Source of the DNA: Kitasatospora phosalacinea
GTDB taxonomy: Bacteria; Actinomycetota; Actinomycetes; Streptomycetales; Streptomycetaceae
Assembly: GCF_030268885.1 (NCBI RefSeq)
Contig: NZ_BSSA01000036.1
Coordinates: 23,277 to 87,276 of the forward strand
DNA: 64,000 nt
Direction of reading: 5' to 3'
The notes under the pieces were generated by a model that worked only from the letters and a program-made list of their open reading frames with translations, searched no databases and was not told where the DNA came from. Shown in pieces: positions 10,326-18,155 of this stretch. Position 1 is the stretch's first letter. Every line of letters starts with the position of its first letter. A program made the translations under genes and the position numbers.

Positions 10326-10467
10326 GCAGCCGAGCCTAGTGCGGCGGAGGGGGCCCGGGTGGCCCGCGGGGCGGCGTTTCCGTGACCCGAAAGACCTCGC
10401 TGCGGAACAGGTCGCACCAGTACGATCAGCCGTCCCGTACACATGATCGATGCTGGGGGAACCCGGA

Positions 10468-12117
10468 ATGTCCACGGAGCGCACCGGTATGCGCACCTCC
10501 ACCCGGGCGCTGGTCGCCGTCGCCCTGCTGGCCGGGTTCTACCTGCTCGCGGCGGCCGTCGTGGTCGGCCTGGTCTGGCTGAACGTCGAACTGGTCGTCA
10601 ACTCCGACCGCCTCCACGGCGGCATGGTCAAGCTGTGGCTGCTGAGCGCCGCCATCGCCTACCCGGTGCTGCGGGTGGTGTTCCTGACCCGCCGCCCGCG
10701 CTCCGACCACCGCGAGGGGCTGGTGCTGACCCGCGAGCAGCAGCCCGAGCTGTGGGCCCGGGTGGACCGGATCACCGAGGCCACCGGCGTCCGCGGCCCC
10801 GCCGAGATCCGGCTGGTCCCGAACGTCAACGCGTACGTCTCCGAGGAGACCCGGCTGCTCGGCCTCGTCCCCGGCCCGCGCCGCCTCGCGGTCGGCGCCC
10901 CGCTGCTGATGGGCCTCACCGAGGCCGAGCTGGACTCGGTGCTCGCCCACGAGTTCGGCCACTACGCCAACAACGACGTCCGCCTCGGCGCCGTCACCGT
11001 GGCCGGCCACAACGCCCTGGTGCACTCCATCGCCACCCTGCACCGGCGCGCCGACCAGCACCGGGCCCAGAAGGCCGCCGAGATCGCCGAGGACAACGCC
11101 TACCGGGCCGCCAGGGGCCGCGGCGCCCGCGACGAGGACCCGGGCAACGGCGGCGTCGAACGCGTCCTGGCCAAGCTGTTCACCCAGTACGCCAAGCTGT
11201 ACTTCCGGGTCACCGAATCGGTGCGCCGCCAGCAGGAGTTCGCCGCCGACCGGCACGCCGCCGAGATCGCCGGCCGGGACGCCACCGGCGCCGCGCTGCG
11301 CCGCGTCCCGGCGCTCGGCGCCGCCCAGGGCTTCTACCTGGACCGCTACGCCACCATGGGCTGGTCGGCCGGCCTGCTGCCGCTGCCCGGCCAGTTCTAC
11401 GGCGGCCTCGCGCACCTGCTGGCCGACCCGGAGCGGCGCGAGGAGCTCGCGAGGATGGGCCTCGACCTGCCCGAGAAGGAGGCCGGCCCGTACGACTCGC
11501 ACCCGCCGATCCGGCAGCGGGTCGCCGCGGTGGAGGCGCTGCCCGACACCCCCGGCCTGCCGGGCCTCGGCTCGGAGCGGCCCGCGCTGGGCCTGCTGCG
11601 CGACGCCGAGCGCCTGCTCGCCGAGCTGGAGATGCTCGAACTCGTCCCCGAGGCCGCCACCAAGCGCCGCGTCGACTGGCCGGACCTGGTCCACGAGACC
11701 CTGCTGGCGCACGCCCGCGAGCAGGCCCAGCCGATCCTGCGGGCGCTGACCGGCATCGGCCTGCACGGCACCGTGGAGGCCATGCTGGACGCCCTGGAGG
11801 CGGGCCGCGGGCCGGAGATCGCCGCGCAGCTGCCGCAGAGCGAGCAGGCCGCGCAGGCCACCGGCCGGGCCGCCCGGGAGTTCCACCGCGGCCTGCTGCG
11901 CGAGGCGCTGGAGTCGCTGACCGTCCTGGCCCTGACCACCGACCGGCGCGCCCGCTGGGAGCTGTCCTGGAGCCGCCCGGCCGCCCTGGTGCTGCCCGGC
12001 GACGCCGCCGAGCGGCTGCCCGGCGCGCTGGACGCCGCGGTCGCCGCCGACCCCGACACCGCCCCGCTGCGCACCCTGCTGGCCGAGGCCGCGGCCCCCG
12101 TGCCCGCCTCGTCCTGA
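10468..12117 (+). CDS. M48 family zinc metalloprotease, membrane-bound
   Basis: The protein of about 549 residues has two N-terminal membrane segments (TRALVAVALLAGFYLLAAAVV and LWLLSAAIAYPVLRVVFL) and the M48 catalytic motif HEFGH at about residues 161-165 in VLAHEFGHYANND. The third zinc ligand is probably the Glu in RRQQEFAADRHAAEIAG. Relatives are HtpX and Ste24 type proteases acting at the cytoplasmic membrane. The C-terminal half is a long helical region of unknown role. GGGGGA eight bases before the ATG at 10468 favours this start over the ATG at 10450. The next gene follows by 31 bp and is probably cotranscribed. Confidence 0.87.
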   Translation: MSTERTGMRTSTRALVAVALLAGFYLLAAAVVVGLVWLNVELVVNSDRLHGGMVKLWLLSAAIAYPVLRVVFLTRRPRSDHREGLVLTREQQPELWARVDRITEATGVRGPAEIRLVPNVNAYVSEETRLLGLVPGPRRLAVGAPLLMGLTEAELDSVLAHEFGHYANNDVRLGAVTVAGHNALVHSIATLHRRADQHRAQKAAEIAEDNAYRAARGRGARDEDPGNGGVERVLAKLFTQYAKLYFRVTESVRRQQEFAADRHAAEIAGRDATGAALRRVPALGAAQGFYLDRYATMGWSAGLLPLPGQFYGGLAHLLADPERREELARMGLDLPEKEAGPYDSHPPIRQRVAAVEALPDTPGLPGLGSERPALGLLRDAERLLAELEMLELVPEAATKRRVDWPDLVHETLLAHAREQAQPILRALTGIGLHGTVEAMLDALEAGRGPEIAAQLPQSEQAAQATGRAAREFHRGLLREALESLTVLALTTDRRARWELSWSRPAALVLPGDAAERLPGALDAAVAADPDTAPLRTLLAEAAAPVPASS

Positions 12118-12148
12118 CGACCCACCACCCCCTGGAGAACCGCCCCCG

Positions 12149-13315
12149 ATGGCCCGCCTGATCGTCATCATCCCGCTCCTGCTGCTGGTCGGCTTCAAGC
12201 TGGCCACCTGGCTGATGAAGCGCCGCACCGCCACCGTGGAGGCCGCCAACGCGGCCGCCCGGGCCGAGATCGCCCGGATCGAGGAGGCCACCCGGCCCAC
12301 CATCGTCCCGTCCGAGCACGGCCTGGTCGCCCGCGCCGAACTGGTCGTCGACAACGGCCGGTTGACCGGCCCCGAGCTGGACGCCGCGCTGGCCGCCGCC
12401 ACCGCGGGCGACTGGCGCCCGGCCGCCGAGCTGTTCGCCGCCGCCTCCGGCGACCGGGACCGCCGCTGGGGCCTGGTCGGCCGCTTCGGCGAGAACGCCG
12501 CCGAGGACGACGCCTGGCTGAGGGCCTGGCGCGCCGAGCGCCCCGAGGACGCGGACGCCGCGCTGATCACCCTCGACGCGACGATCGAGCTGGCCTGGAA
12601 GGTGCGCACCTCCAAGCGCGCCAGCGACGTCACCCGCGAGCAGTTCGACGTCTTCCACAAGATCCTCGGCGACGCGGTCGAGGCCGCCGCCGAGGCCGTC
12701 CGGCTGGCCGACCCGCAGGACCCGCTGCCGTTCGTCGGGCAGATCCCGATCGCGATGGGCCTGAGCTGGCCGCGCGAGCGCTTCCGCGCGTTGTGGACGG
12801 AGATCACCGACCGCGACCCGCACCACTGGTCGGCGCACGTCAGCGCGCTGCAGTACTGGTGCGCCAAGTGGAGCGGCGGCCGCGGCGACCACACCCACCT
12901 GCACGCCTTCGCGGACGCCGCGATCGCCGCCGCCCCGGCCGGCAGCCTGCTGACCGTGCTCAAGCTGCAGGCGTACTGGGAGCAGTTCGCCTACGACAAG
13001 GAGTACGCGTACGACGCCCCCGAGGTGCGCGCCGCGGCGGACGCGGTGCGGGCCGACCTCGCCGCCGCCGACCCGGCCAACCGCCGCCTGACCTACGTCC
13101 GCGGCTGGCTGGCGTACATGGACTACCGGGCCGACCGGCCCGCCGAGGCGGTCGAGCAGTTCCGGGCGCTGGGGACGGCCGTGCCCGACCCGTGGGCCTC
13201 CTACTTCAACGACCCGATCGGCTCCTTCGTCGGCCACCGCGCGGGCGCCGTGCTCGAACTGCTGGCGGCCCGGGAGACCGCGGCGCAGGGGGCGGCGGTC
13301 CCGGCCGCCGGGTGA
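12149..13315 (+). CDS. Conserved membrane-anchored protein, partner of the M48 protease
   Basis: The 388-residue protein has one N-terminal membrane helix (LIVIIPLLLLVGFKLATWLM), a charged coiled stretch, and a mostly helical soluble part with TPR-like features (GDWRPAAELFAAASGDRD, YVRGWLAYMDYRADRPAEAVEQFRAL). I do not recognise a named enzyme. It resembles helical-repeat proteins of unknown function such as DUF4034. It starts with ATG at 12149 after GGAGAA and follows the M48 gene by 31 bp, so it may recruit substrates to, or regulate, that protease. That role is inference from position only. Confidence 0.75.
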   Translation: MARLIVIIPLLLLVGFKLATWLMKRRTATVEAANAAARAEIARIEEATRPTIVPSEHGLVARAELVVDNGRLTGPELDAALAAATAGDWRPAAELFAAASGDRDRRWGLVGRFGENAAEDDAWLRAWRAERPEDADAALITLDATIELAWKVRTSKRASDVTREQFDVFHKILGDAVEAAAEAVRLADPQDPLPFVGQIPIAMGLSWPRERFRALWTEITDRDPHHWSAHVSALQYWCAKWSGGRGDHTHLHAFADAAIAAAPAGSLLTVLKLQAYWEQFAYDKEYAYDAPEVRAAADAVRADLAAADPANRRLTYVRGWLAYMDYRADRPAEAVEQFRALGTAVPDPWASYFNDPIGSFVGHRAGAVLELLAARETAAQGAAVPAAG

Positions 13316-13425
13316 CCGTCCCGCGTCGCGCCCGCCCGGCCAGGTGCCGAGGATGGAAGGGTCAGCCGCGCCCCGTCGCCGAGCCCGGCGGCGGGGCGCG
13401 GGTCGTTCTCGGCCGGAGGTGAGCG

Positions 13426-13797
13426 GTGATGGCCGGGTTGGTGCGGATGAGTCTGGACGAACCGGAGGAGGTCCGCCCGTTCGAGGGCGGCAAGGGGCAG
13501 CTGGCCCTGGTGAACCTGGCGGCCGGCGGCGTCGGCCGGGCGGTGTTCGAGCCGGGCTGGCGCTGGTCGGAGCACGTGAGGCCGATCGTCGGCACGGACA
13601 GCTGCCAGGCCTCGCACGCCGGGTACGTGATCTCCGGTCGGCTGCGGGTGGAGATGGACGACGGCGAGGCCGCGGAGTTCGGCGAGGGCGACTTCATGCT
13701 CTGCCCGCCCGGCCACGACGCCTGGGTGGTCGGCGACGTGCCCTGCGTGATGCTCGACTGGCAGGGCTACGCCGACTACGCGAAGCCGAAGGGCTGA
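13426..13797 (+). CDS. Cupin-domain protein
   Basis: The 123-residue protein forms one small beta-barrel cupin. The pieces in order are GWRWSEHVRPIVG with a possible metal-ligand His, SHAGYVISGRLRVEMDDGE, and GDFMLCPPGHDAWVVGDVPCVMLDW (second cupin motif). It lacks a DNA-binding domain, so it is more likely a small binding or enzymatic cupin than a regulator. Two starts are possible, GTG 13426 or ATG 13429. GGAGG at 13415-13419 is compatible with both. The stop lies only 6 bp from the stop of the convergent DUF1203 gene. Confidence 0.85.
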   Translation: MMAGLVRMSLDEPEEVRPFEGGKGQLALVNLAAGGVGRAVFEPGWRWSEHVRPIVGTDSCQASHAGYVISGRLRVEMDDGEAAEFGEGDFMLCPPGHDAWVVGDVPCVMLDWQGYADYAKPKG

Positions 13798-13803
13798 GCC
13801 CGC

Positions 13804-14301
13804 TCAGCCCCGTCGCACCTCGTGCAGGAAGCAGCCGAACTCGACGGCCCGCACGTGCAGCACCGCGGTCGCCGGGTCCGCCAGCAACTCGGCGGCGATC
13901 CACGGGAGTTCGTCCGGCGCGCCGAGCTTCCCGCCGAGGATCCGGCCGTCCGCGGAGTAGGCCCGCAGCACCCGCGGCCCGCCGTGGAAGCCCTCCGGCC
14001 AGCCGCCGGGGTGCCCCGCGCACGGCTCGGCGTGCACGAACACCGGCCCGGTCTCCAGGTAGGGCCCGGGGTCGCAGCCGGTCTCGGCGGCCCAGCGCAG
14101 CAGCGGCGCGTACGACAGCAGGACGATCCGCTCGCCGGGCCTGGCCCTGGTCAGGCAGCAGCGCAGCGGCTGGCCGCCCGGCCCGGCGTCGAAGGCCTCC
14201 CGGGCCCGCCCGGCGTCGTCGACCCGGCGCAGTGCGGCGAGCACCGGGCCGGGCACCGCCCGGACGTCCAGCGCGGTGGCGGTGGCAGCAGTGTTCTCCA
14301 T
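13804..14301 (-). CDS. DUF1203 domain protein
   Basis: The 165-residue protein fits the DUF1203 family. Landmarks are RCCLTRARPGERIVLLSYAP, GPVFVHAEPC, LRAYSADGRILGG and the C-terminal VLHVRAVEFGCFLHEVRR. The family has no established function. It has no signal peptide or membrane segment. A CAGGCT sequence ends six bases before the ATG at 14301 and there is no good ribosome site, so a leaderless message is possible. It converges with the cupin gene. Confidence 0.85.
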   Translation of the reverse strand: MENTAATATALDVRAVPGPVLAALRRVDDAGRAREAFDAGPGGQPLRCCLTRARPGERIVLLSYAPLLRWAAETGCDPGPYLETGPVFVHAEPCAGHPGGWPEGFHGGPRVLRAYSADGRILGGKLGAPDELPWIAAELLADPATAVLHVRAVEFGCFLHEVRRG

Positions 14302-14377
14302 GCCCCCAGCCTGCGCCGGGGCGCCCGTCCGGTCCGGCGGCTTCCGGACGTCGCGCTGCGCGGCGCCCCGCGGCCCC

Positions 14378-14432
14378 GGAACGCGGCGCGGCCCGCCGCA
14401 GCGTGCTGCTGCGACGGGCCGCGCCGCGTTCC
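14378..14432 (-). terminator. Hairpin terminator of the ATC-start lipoprotein gene
   Basis: An 18-bp perfect stem (GGAACGCGGCGCGGCCCG and its complement) has an inner CGCAGC/GCTGCG stem in the loop, 15 bp downstream of the lipoprotein stop codon. It also insulates the upstream region of the DUF1203 gene. Confidence 0.85.
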
Positions 14433-14447
14433 CGCGGTGGTGCCGGG

Positions 14448-15752
14448 TCAGGTGAGCTCGGGGCCCAGGGCCTTGATCTGGGCGAAGCCCAAGCCCTCCC
14501 GGTTGAGCTCCTCGGCGGTCTTCCGGTCGATGCCGAGGGCTTCCAGCTGGGCGTACTCGGACGCGGTCAGCGGCAGCGCCGGGGCGTAGGAGTCGATGCC
14601 GGAGCCGCCGGTGGAGAAGTCGCCGTCGTCCTCGAAGTCGCTGCCCTCGTCCATCGCGGCGAGCATGTCCTGGAACTTGCCCAGGTCGAGGTCGACGGCG
14701 TCGGCCGGGGCGGTGACGGCCTGGCCCTCGCCGGAGATGCCGATCCGCAGCGGGAGGTGGGTGGCCCAGCCGTCCTGGTCGGCGAACTGGGCCAGGTCGA
14801 AGGTGATCGCCTGGGCCCGGCCGTCCTTGAGCTGCACGTCGGCGTGGAAGTTCCGGTTCGGCACGCCGTCGAGCGCCCGGTCACCGGGGAGGTTCCGCGC
14901 CGAGCGGCCGGGGAGGTCCTCGGCGACCTTGCTGAACGACTCGTACAGGCTCTTGACCAGCGGACGGGCGGGCGCGGACACCCGGATCACGTCGGTGTCG
15001 CCGGTCTTGCCGAGGTCCTTCAGCGTGACGTTGTCGGAGATCGCGCCCTTCACCGAGTCGCAGAAGTGCTGCAGCACGGACGGGTCGAGCCCGGGCGCGC
15101 CCGCGTTGGCCCCCGCGCCGAGCCCGGCGCCCGACATCTGCCCGGACAGCTCCTTGAAGTCGTCCAGGCCGACCGCGATCCACTTGCCGTCGACCAGGTC
15201 CTTGAGCGGGGCGGCCTCGGCCGGGATGTCCGCCAGGCCCCGGTCGATCTCGCCCGGGTCCTCGCCGGACAGTTCGGCGATGCCGCGGACGTCGGCCTTG
15301 ACGTACGCCTTGTCGCCGACGATGCGGACGTCGGCGTAGCTCTTGCCGTTCTTCTTGCTGTTCAGCGCGTAGCCGACCGCGGCGCCCCCGGTGCCGCCCC
15401 CGGTCCCGCCCGCGGCGCTGCAGCCGGAGTCGAAGCCCTTGAGGTCCTTGAGCGGCTTGTCGTAGCTGACCGCGACGGAGATCGACAGGTCGGAGAGGAG
15501 GTCGGCCTCCTTCTTCTCGATCGGCGAGTCGACCGCCTCGCCGAAGGCGACCAGGTCGGCGGAGCTCGCGTCGAGGGAGAGGTCGATCCGGATCGTCCGG
15601 GAGTCGCCGAGCTTGTCGAACGCGCTGCTGAGCTTCTCGCCGGCGTTCAGCTGCTTGACGGTGCTGCAGGCGACGAGACCGCCGCCGAGGAGGGCTGCCC
15701 CGGCGGTGACGGCTATCCCTGCGCGGACGGAGCGGCGGATGGCGGTGTTGAT
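14448..15752 (-). CDS. Secreted lipoprotein, conserved unknown; apparent ATC start
   Basis: The protein of about 434 residues is a typical streptomycete lipoprotein. It has a basic n-region (AIRRSVRAG), a hydrophobic core (IAVTAGAALLGGGL) and the lipobox LVAC-S near residue 30. A long acidic/Lys-rich domain follows, then a Gly/Thr-rich insert (GGTGGGTGGAA) and an SGEG-type domain, and it ends in FAQIKALGPELT. LppX/LprG-like lipid or peptide-binding lipoproteins have a similar layout, but I cannot name it. The frame has no ATG, GTG or TTG between the upstream stop and 15137, which is already past the signal peptide. AGGAG lies seven bases before an ATC codon at 15750-15752, so ATC is the likely start; a sequencing error from ATG is the alternative. 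It has its own terminator. Confidence 0.8.
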   Translation of the reverse strand: MNTAIRRSVRAGIAVTAGAALLGGGLVACSTVKQLNAGEKLSSAFDKLGDSRTIRIDLSLDASSADLVAFGEAVDSPIEKKEADLLSDLSISVAVSYDKPLKDLKGFDSGCSAAGGTGGGTGGAAVGYALNSKKNGKSYADVRIVGDKAYVKADVRGIAELSGEDPGEIDRGLADIPAEAAPLKDLVDGKWIAVGLDDFKELSGQMSGAGLGAGANAGAPGLDPSVLQHFCDSVKGAISDNVTLKDLGKTGDTDVIRVSAPARPLVKSLYESFSKVAEDLPGRSARNLPGDRALDGVPNRNFHADVQLKDGRAQAITFDLAQFADQDGWATHLPLRIGISGEGQAVTAPADAVDLDLGKFQDMLAAMDEGSDFEDDGDFSTGGSGIDSYAPALPLTASEYAQLEALGIDRKTAEELNREGLGFAQIKALGPELT

Positions 15753-15946
15753 GGCTTGGCTCCTGCTACTGGAGACGGTTCGGGCCCGGTCGGCCCTGCC
15801 GCGGAGGCAAGCTCAGCACAGTGATGCGTCCCCCCGCACGCGAATATTTTTACCATCCGTTTAGGACGTTCTCAGGAGACCCCCACCTCCGTGCCCGAAC
15901 CGTATCCGTCGCGTGTCCGCCGCGCGGCCCGGCGCCCGACGTCGCG

Positions 15947-17224
15947 TCAGACGGCGCTCCCGGCGACCCAGTCCGACCAGCTCATGTTCCAGCCGTTCAG
16001 GCCGTTGGACGGACTGACCGTCCGGTCACCGGAGTTGATCACCTCGACCACGTCGCCGACCATCGAGCTCGCGTAGAACTTCGCCGCGTCGGTGCTCGGG
16101 TCGTTGCCGCCCTGCACGTCCTGCAGCGCGATGCAGCCGTGGCTGGTGTTGTCGTTGCCGAACTGCGAGGCGGGCGACCAGTAGTTGCCGTGGATGAAGG
16201 TGCCCGAGGTGGTCAGCCGCTGGGCGTGCGGCACGTCCGGGATGTCGTACTCGCTGCCCAGGCCGACCGTGCTGGAGTTCATCCGGGTCTGCTGGTACTT
16301 CTCCGAGATCACCAGCTTGCCGCCCCAGGTGCGGTGGTCGGGCGCGCCGCCGATCACCGGGTAGGTCGCGGTGACCTTGCCGTCGGTGCGGACGGTGAGG
16401 GTGTCGGCGGTCAGGTCGGCGGTGGAGACCTGGCTGCGGCCGACGGTGAAGGTGACGTCCTTGGACTGCGTCCCGTACACGCCCTTGGCCCCGGCCACGT
16501 CCTTGAGCCGCAGCCTGAGGGTGACCTTGGTGCCCTTCGCCCAGTACTCCTGCGGGCGGAAGTCGAGCCGGGTGGAGTCGAACCAGTGCCCGACGACCTC
16601 CACCGGCGGGTCGGCGACCACGGTGATCGCCTGCTGGACGGCCCTGCGGTCGGTGATCGCCTTGTTGAAGTTGATCGACACCGGCATGCCGACGCCGACG
16701 GTGGTGCCGTCCTCGGGGGTGAAGTAGCCGACGAAGGTGTTGGCCGGGGAGGCGGTGGAGAAGCTCGCGTTGGCGTCGGCCGGGCGCTGGTCGCCGTCCA
16801 CGGCGGAGGCGGCGACGGTGTACCGGGTGCCGCTGGAGAGCTTGGCGGTGGAGGTCCAGCTGGCCTTGTCGGCGGAGAGCTGCCCGGCTATCGGCTTCCC
16901 GGTGCCGTCGGTGACGGTGACCGAGACCAGGGTGCCGTCCTGCACGGTGACGGTGACCGGCTGGGTGAACGACGCGGCGGTGGTGCCGTCGGCGGGTGTG
17001 ACGGTGATCTGCGCGACCGAGGCCTTGGGGCTGGTCGACGGGCTGCCGGAGGCTTCGCCCCCGGCCGGGGCCGAGCCGGAGGTGCCCGTGGCGGCGGGCT
17101 TCCCGCCGCCGTCGCCCGAGCAGGCGGCGAGCAGCAGCACGGGAGCGCCCAGCAGCCCGGAGAGCACGCCGCGCCGGCTCCAGTTGCCGCCGCGCGGCCG
17201 GTCCTGCTTCTCCGCTGCGGTCAC
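15947..17224 (-). CDS. L,D-transpeptidase lipoprotein (YkuD domain)
   Basis: The protein of about 425 residues cross-links peptidoglycan outside the membrane. It has a twin-arginine-like SRRGVLSG followed by the lipobox LLAAC-S, a Ser/Pro linker, two Ig-like domains (VTPADGTTAASFTQPVTVTV and FTPEDGTTVGVGMPVSI), then the YkuD domain. The catalytic SHGC (in NDNTSHGCIALQ) and the upstream HGNYWSP His are present. This matches the Ig-Ig-YkuD layout of mycobacterial LdtMt2. The GTG at 17224 has GAGGAG seven bases upstream. The ATG at 17254 lies inside a probable -10 region (CATAAA, 18 bp from TTGGGT) and has no ribosome site, so I prefer GTG. Confidence 0.9.
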   Translation of the reverse strand: MTAAEKQDRPRGGNWSRRGVLSGLLGAPVLLLAACSGDGGGKPAATGTSGSAPAGGEASGSPSTSPKASVAQITVTPADGTTAASFTQPVTVTVQDGTLVSVTVTDGTGKPIAGQLSADKASWTSTAKLSSGTRYTVAASAVDGDQRPADANASFSTASPANTFVGYFTPEDGTTVGVGMPVSINFNKAITDRRAVQQAITVVADPPVEVVGHWFDSTRLDFRPQEYWAKGTKVTLRLRLKDVAGAKGVYGTQSKDVTFTVGRSQVSTADLTADTLTVRTDGKVTATYPVIGGAPDHRTWGGKLVISEKYQQTRMNSSTVGLGSEYDIPDVPHAQRLTTSGTFIHGNYWSPASQFGNDNTSHGCIALQDVQGGNDPSTDAAKFYASSMVGDVVEVINSGDRTVSPSNGLNGWNMSWSDWVAGSAV

Positions 17225-17301
17225 GTCCACGCTCCTCGTCCCAAGATCACTCATTTATGTGCAGATCGTACGAGAGTACCCAAGTGACCCGTAGAACGGA
17301 C

Positions 17302-17333
17302 AAAAGCCCGGTCCGGGGGTACCGGACCGGGCT
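17302..17333 (-). terminator. Intrinsic terminator of the 108-residue unknown gene
   Basis: On the minus strand an 11-bp stem (AGCCCGGTCCG and complement) with a 7-base loop is followed by TTTT. It lies 24 bp after the stop at 17357 and before the transpeptidase promoter. It is one of the few hairpins in the window with a T tract. Confidence 0.85.
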
Positions 17334-17356
17334 CGTGGACGGGGGGAGGGGCGGCG

Positions 17357-17683
17357 TCACTGCACCTCGTACTCGTCCCAGCTCTCGTCGTCGGGGTCGT
17401 ACTCGGTGCTGGCGGACTCCCAGGTCGCGGAGGCGAGCTCCACCCCGGGGATGTCGCCGAGCAGCGAGACCGGGTCGACGAAGTGGGCGAGCGAACCGGT
17501 CGGGTCCACCTCGATCGCCTCGACGGCCTGGGCCCGCTCGTCGTCCTCCAGGTACTCGTCCGAGGCGACCTGGGTGAGCGCGGCGGCCTTCAGGGCCCCC
17601 TCGTCGGTGATCTCGGCGATCAGCTCGATGGTGAGGCGAACGTAGCGCGGTGCGTCCTGCTCGGGCAGGTCGGTGCTGGTCAT
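17357..17683 (-). CDS. Conserved acidic protein of unknown function
   Basis: The 108-residue, strongly acidic protein is cytoplasmic. Visible features are RYVRLTIELIAEITDEGALKA, QVASDEYLEDDERAQAVEAI, and a C-terminal tail of Asp, Glu, Ser and Tyr (YDPDDESWDEYEV). No known domain is recognised. The ATG at 17683 stands exactly seven bases after a TAGGCT box (17691-17696), so the message is probably leaderless. The longer upstream frame to 17914 would run through this promoter. Codon use is like the neighbours. Confidence 0.75.
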   Translation of the reverse strand: MTSTDLPEQDAPRYVRLTIELIAEITDEGALKAAALTQVASDEYLEDDERAQAVEAIEVDPTGSLAHFVDPVSLLGDIPGVELASATWESASTEYDPDDESWDEYEVQ

Positions 17684-18155
17684 GACAGCGAGCCTAGGGC
17701 CTCGCACACCCTTCCGGGAAAGCGGCCGCCCCCGCGGCCGGGCGCCGGGGCCCGGACACGAGGAAGGGCCGGCCCGGGCGAACCCGGACCGGCCCTGCCT
17801 CCTCCGCTCGGACTCCCCCACCCGGGAGCTCGCGGAGCCGCGCCTCGCGGCGCGATATCTTCCGTGGGAACCGCCGCACCCTGATGACAGGGGCGGGACG
17901 ACGGCGCCTCCCACGGACCGGACACGGTGGGCCGGGTCAGGGCCGACCGGTCGTGTCCTTGGTGACCCCGGAGGCTGGGGAGCCGCTCCCTTCCTCCGCT
18001 GTCACCGCTCTCGGCTTCTTGCCGTGCTTCAAAGATGCCCTGCCCGTGTTAACCGGGTGATGCGCTGTTGTGACGTCCGAGTACCAACTGTCCCGGCCGC
18101 CGCCTTTCCCCCGAACGGCGCACGCCCCCGGCGCGGAAGGGCCCCTGAGAAGCCG
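17684..18155. other. Gene-free 470-bp region with several hairpins
   Basis: I see no convincing coding frame between the 108-residue gene and cystathionine beta-synthase. Three inverted repeats stand out. One at 17765-17796 has a 14-bp stem with one mismatch. One at 17862-17916 has CCGTGGGA paired with TCCCACGG, an internal CGCCG/CGGCG and a CCCTG-ATGA-CAGGG tip. One at 17961-18006 pairs GGTGAC with GTCACC and CGGAGG with CCTCCG around a 2x2 internal loop. GC content drops near 18030-18080. It could hold a terminator plus a small RNA gene. I do not recognise the family. Confidence 0.5.

Noticed and set aside
17224..17254. ATG 17254 as start of the L,D-transpeptidase
   Set aside because: It lies within the probable -10 region and has no ribosome site; GTG 17224 has one.
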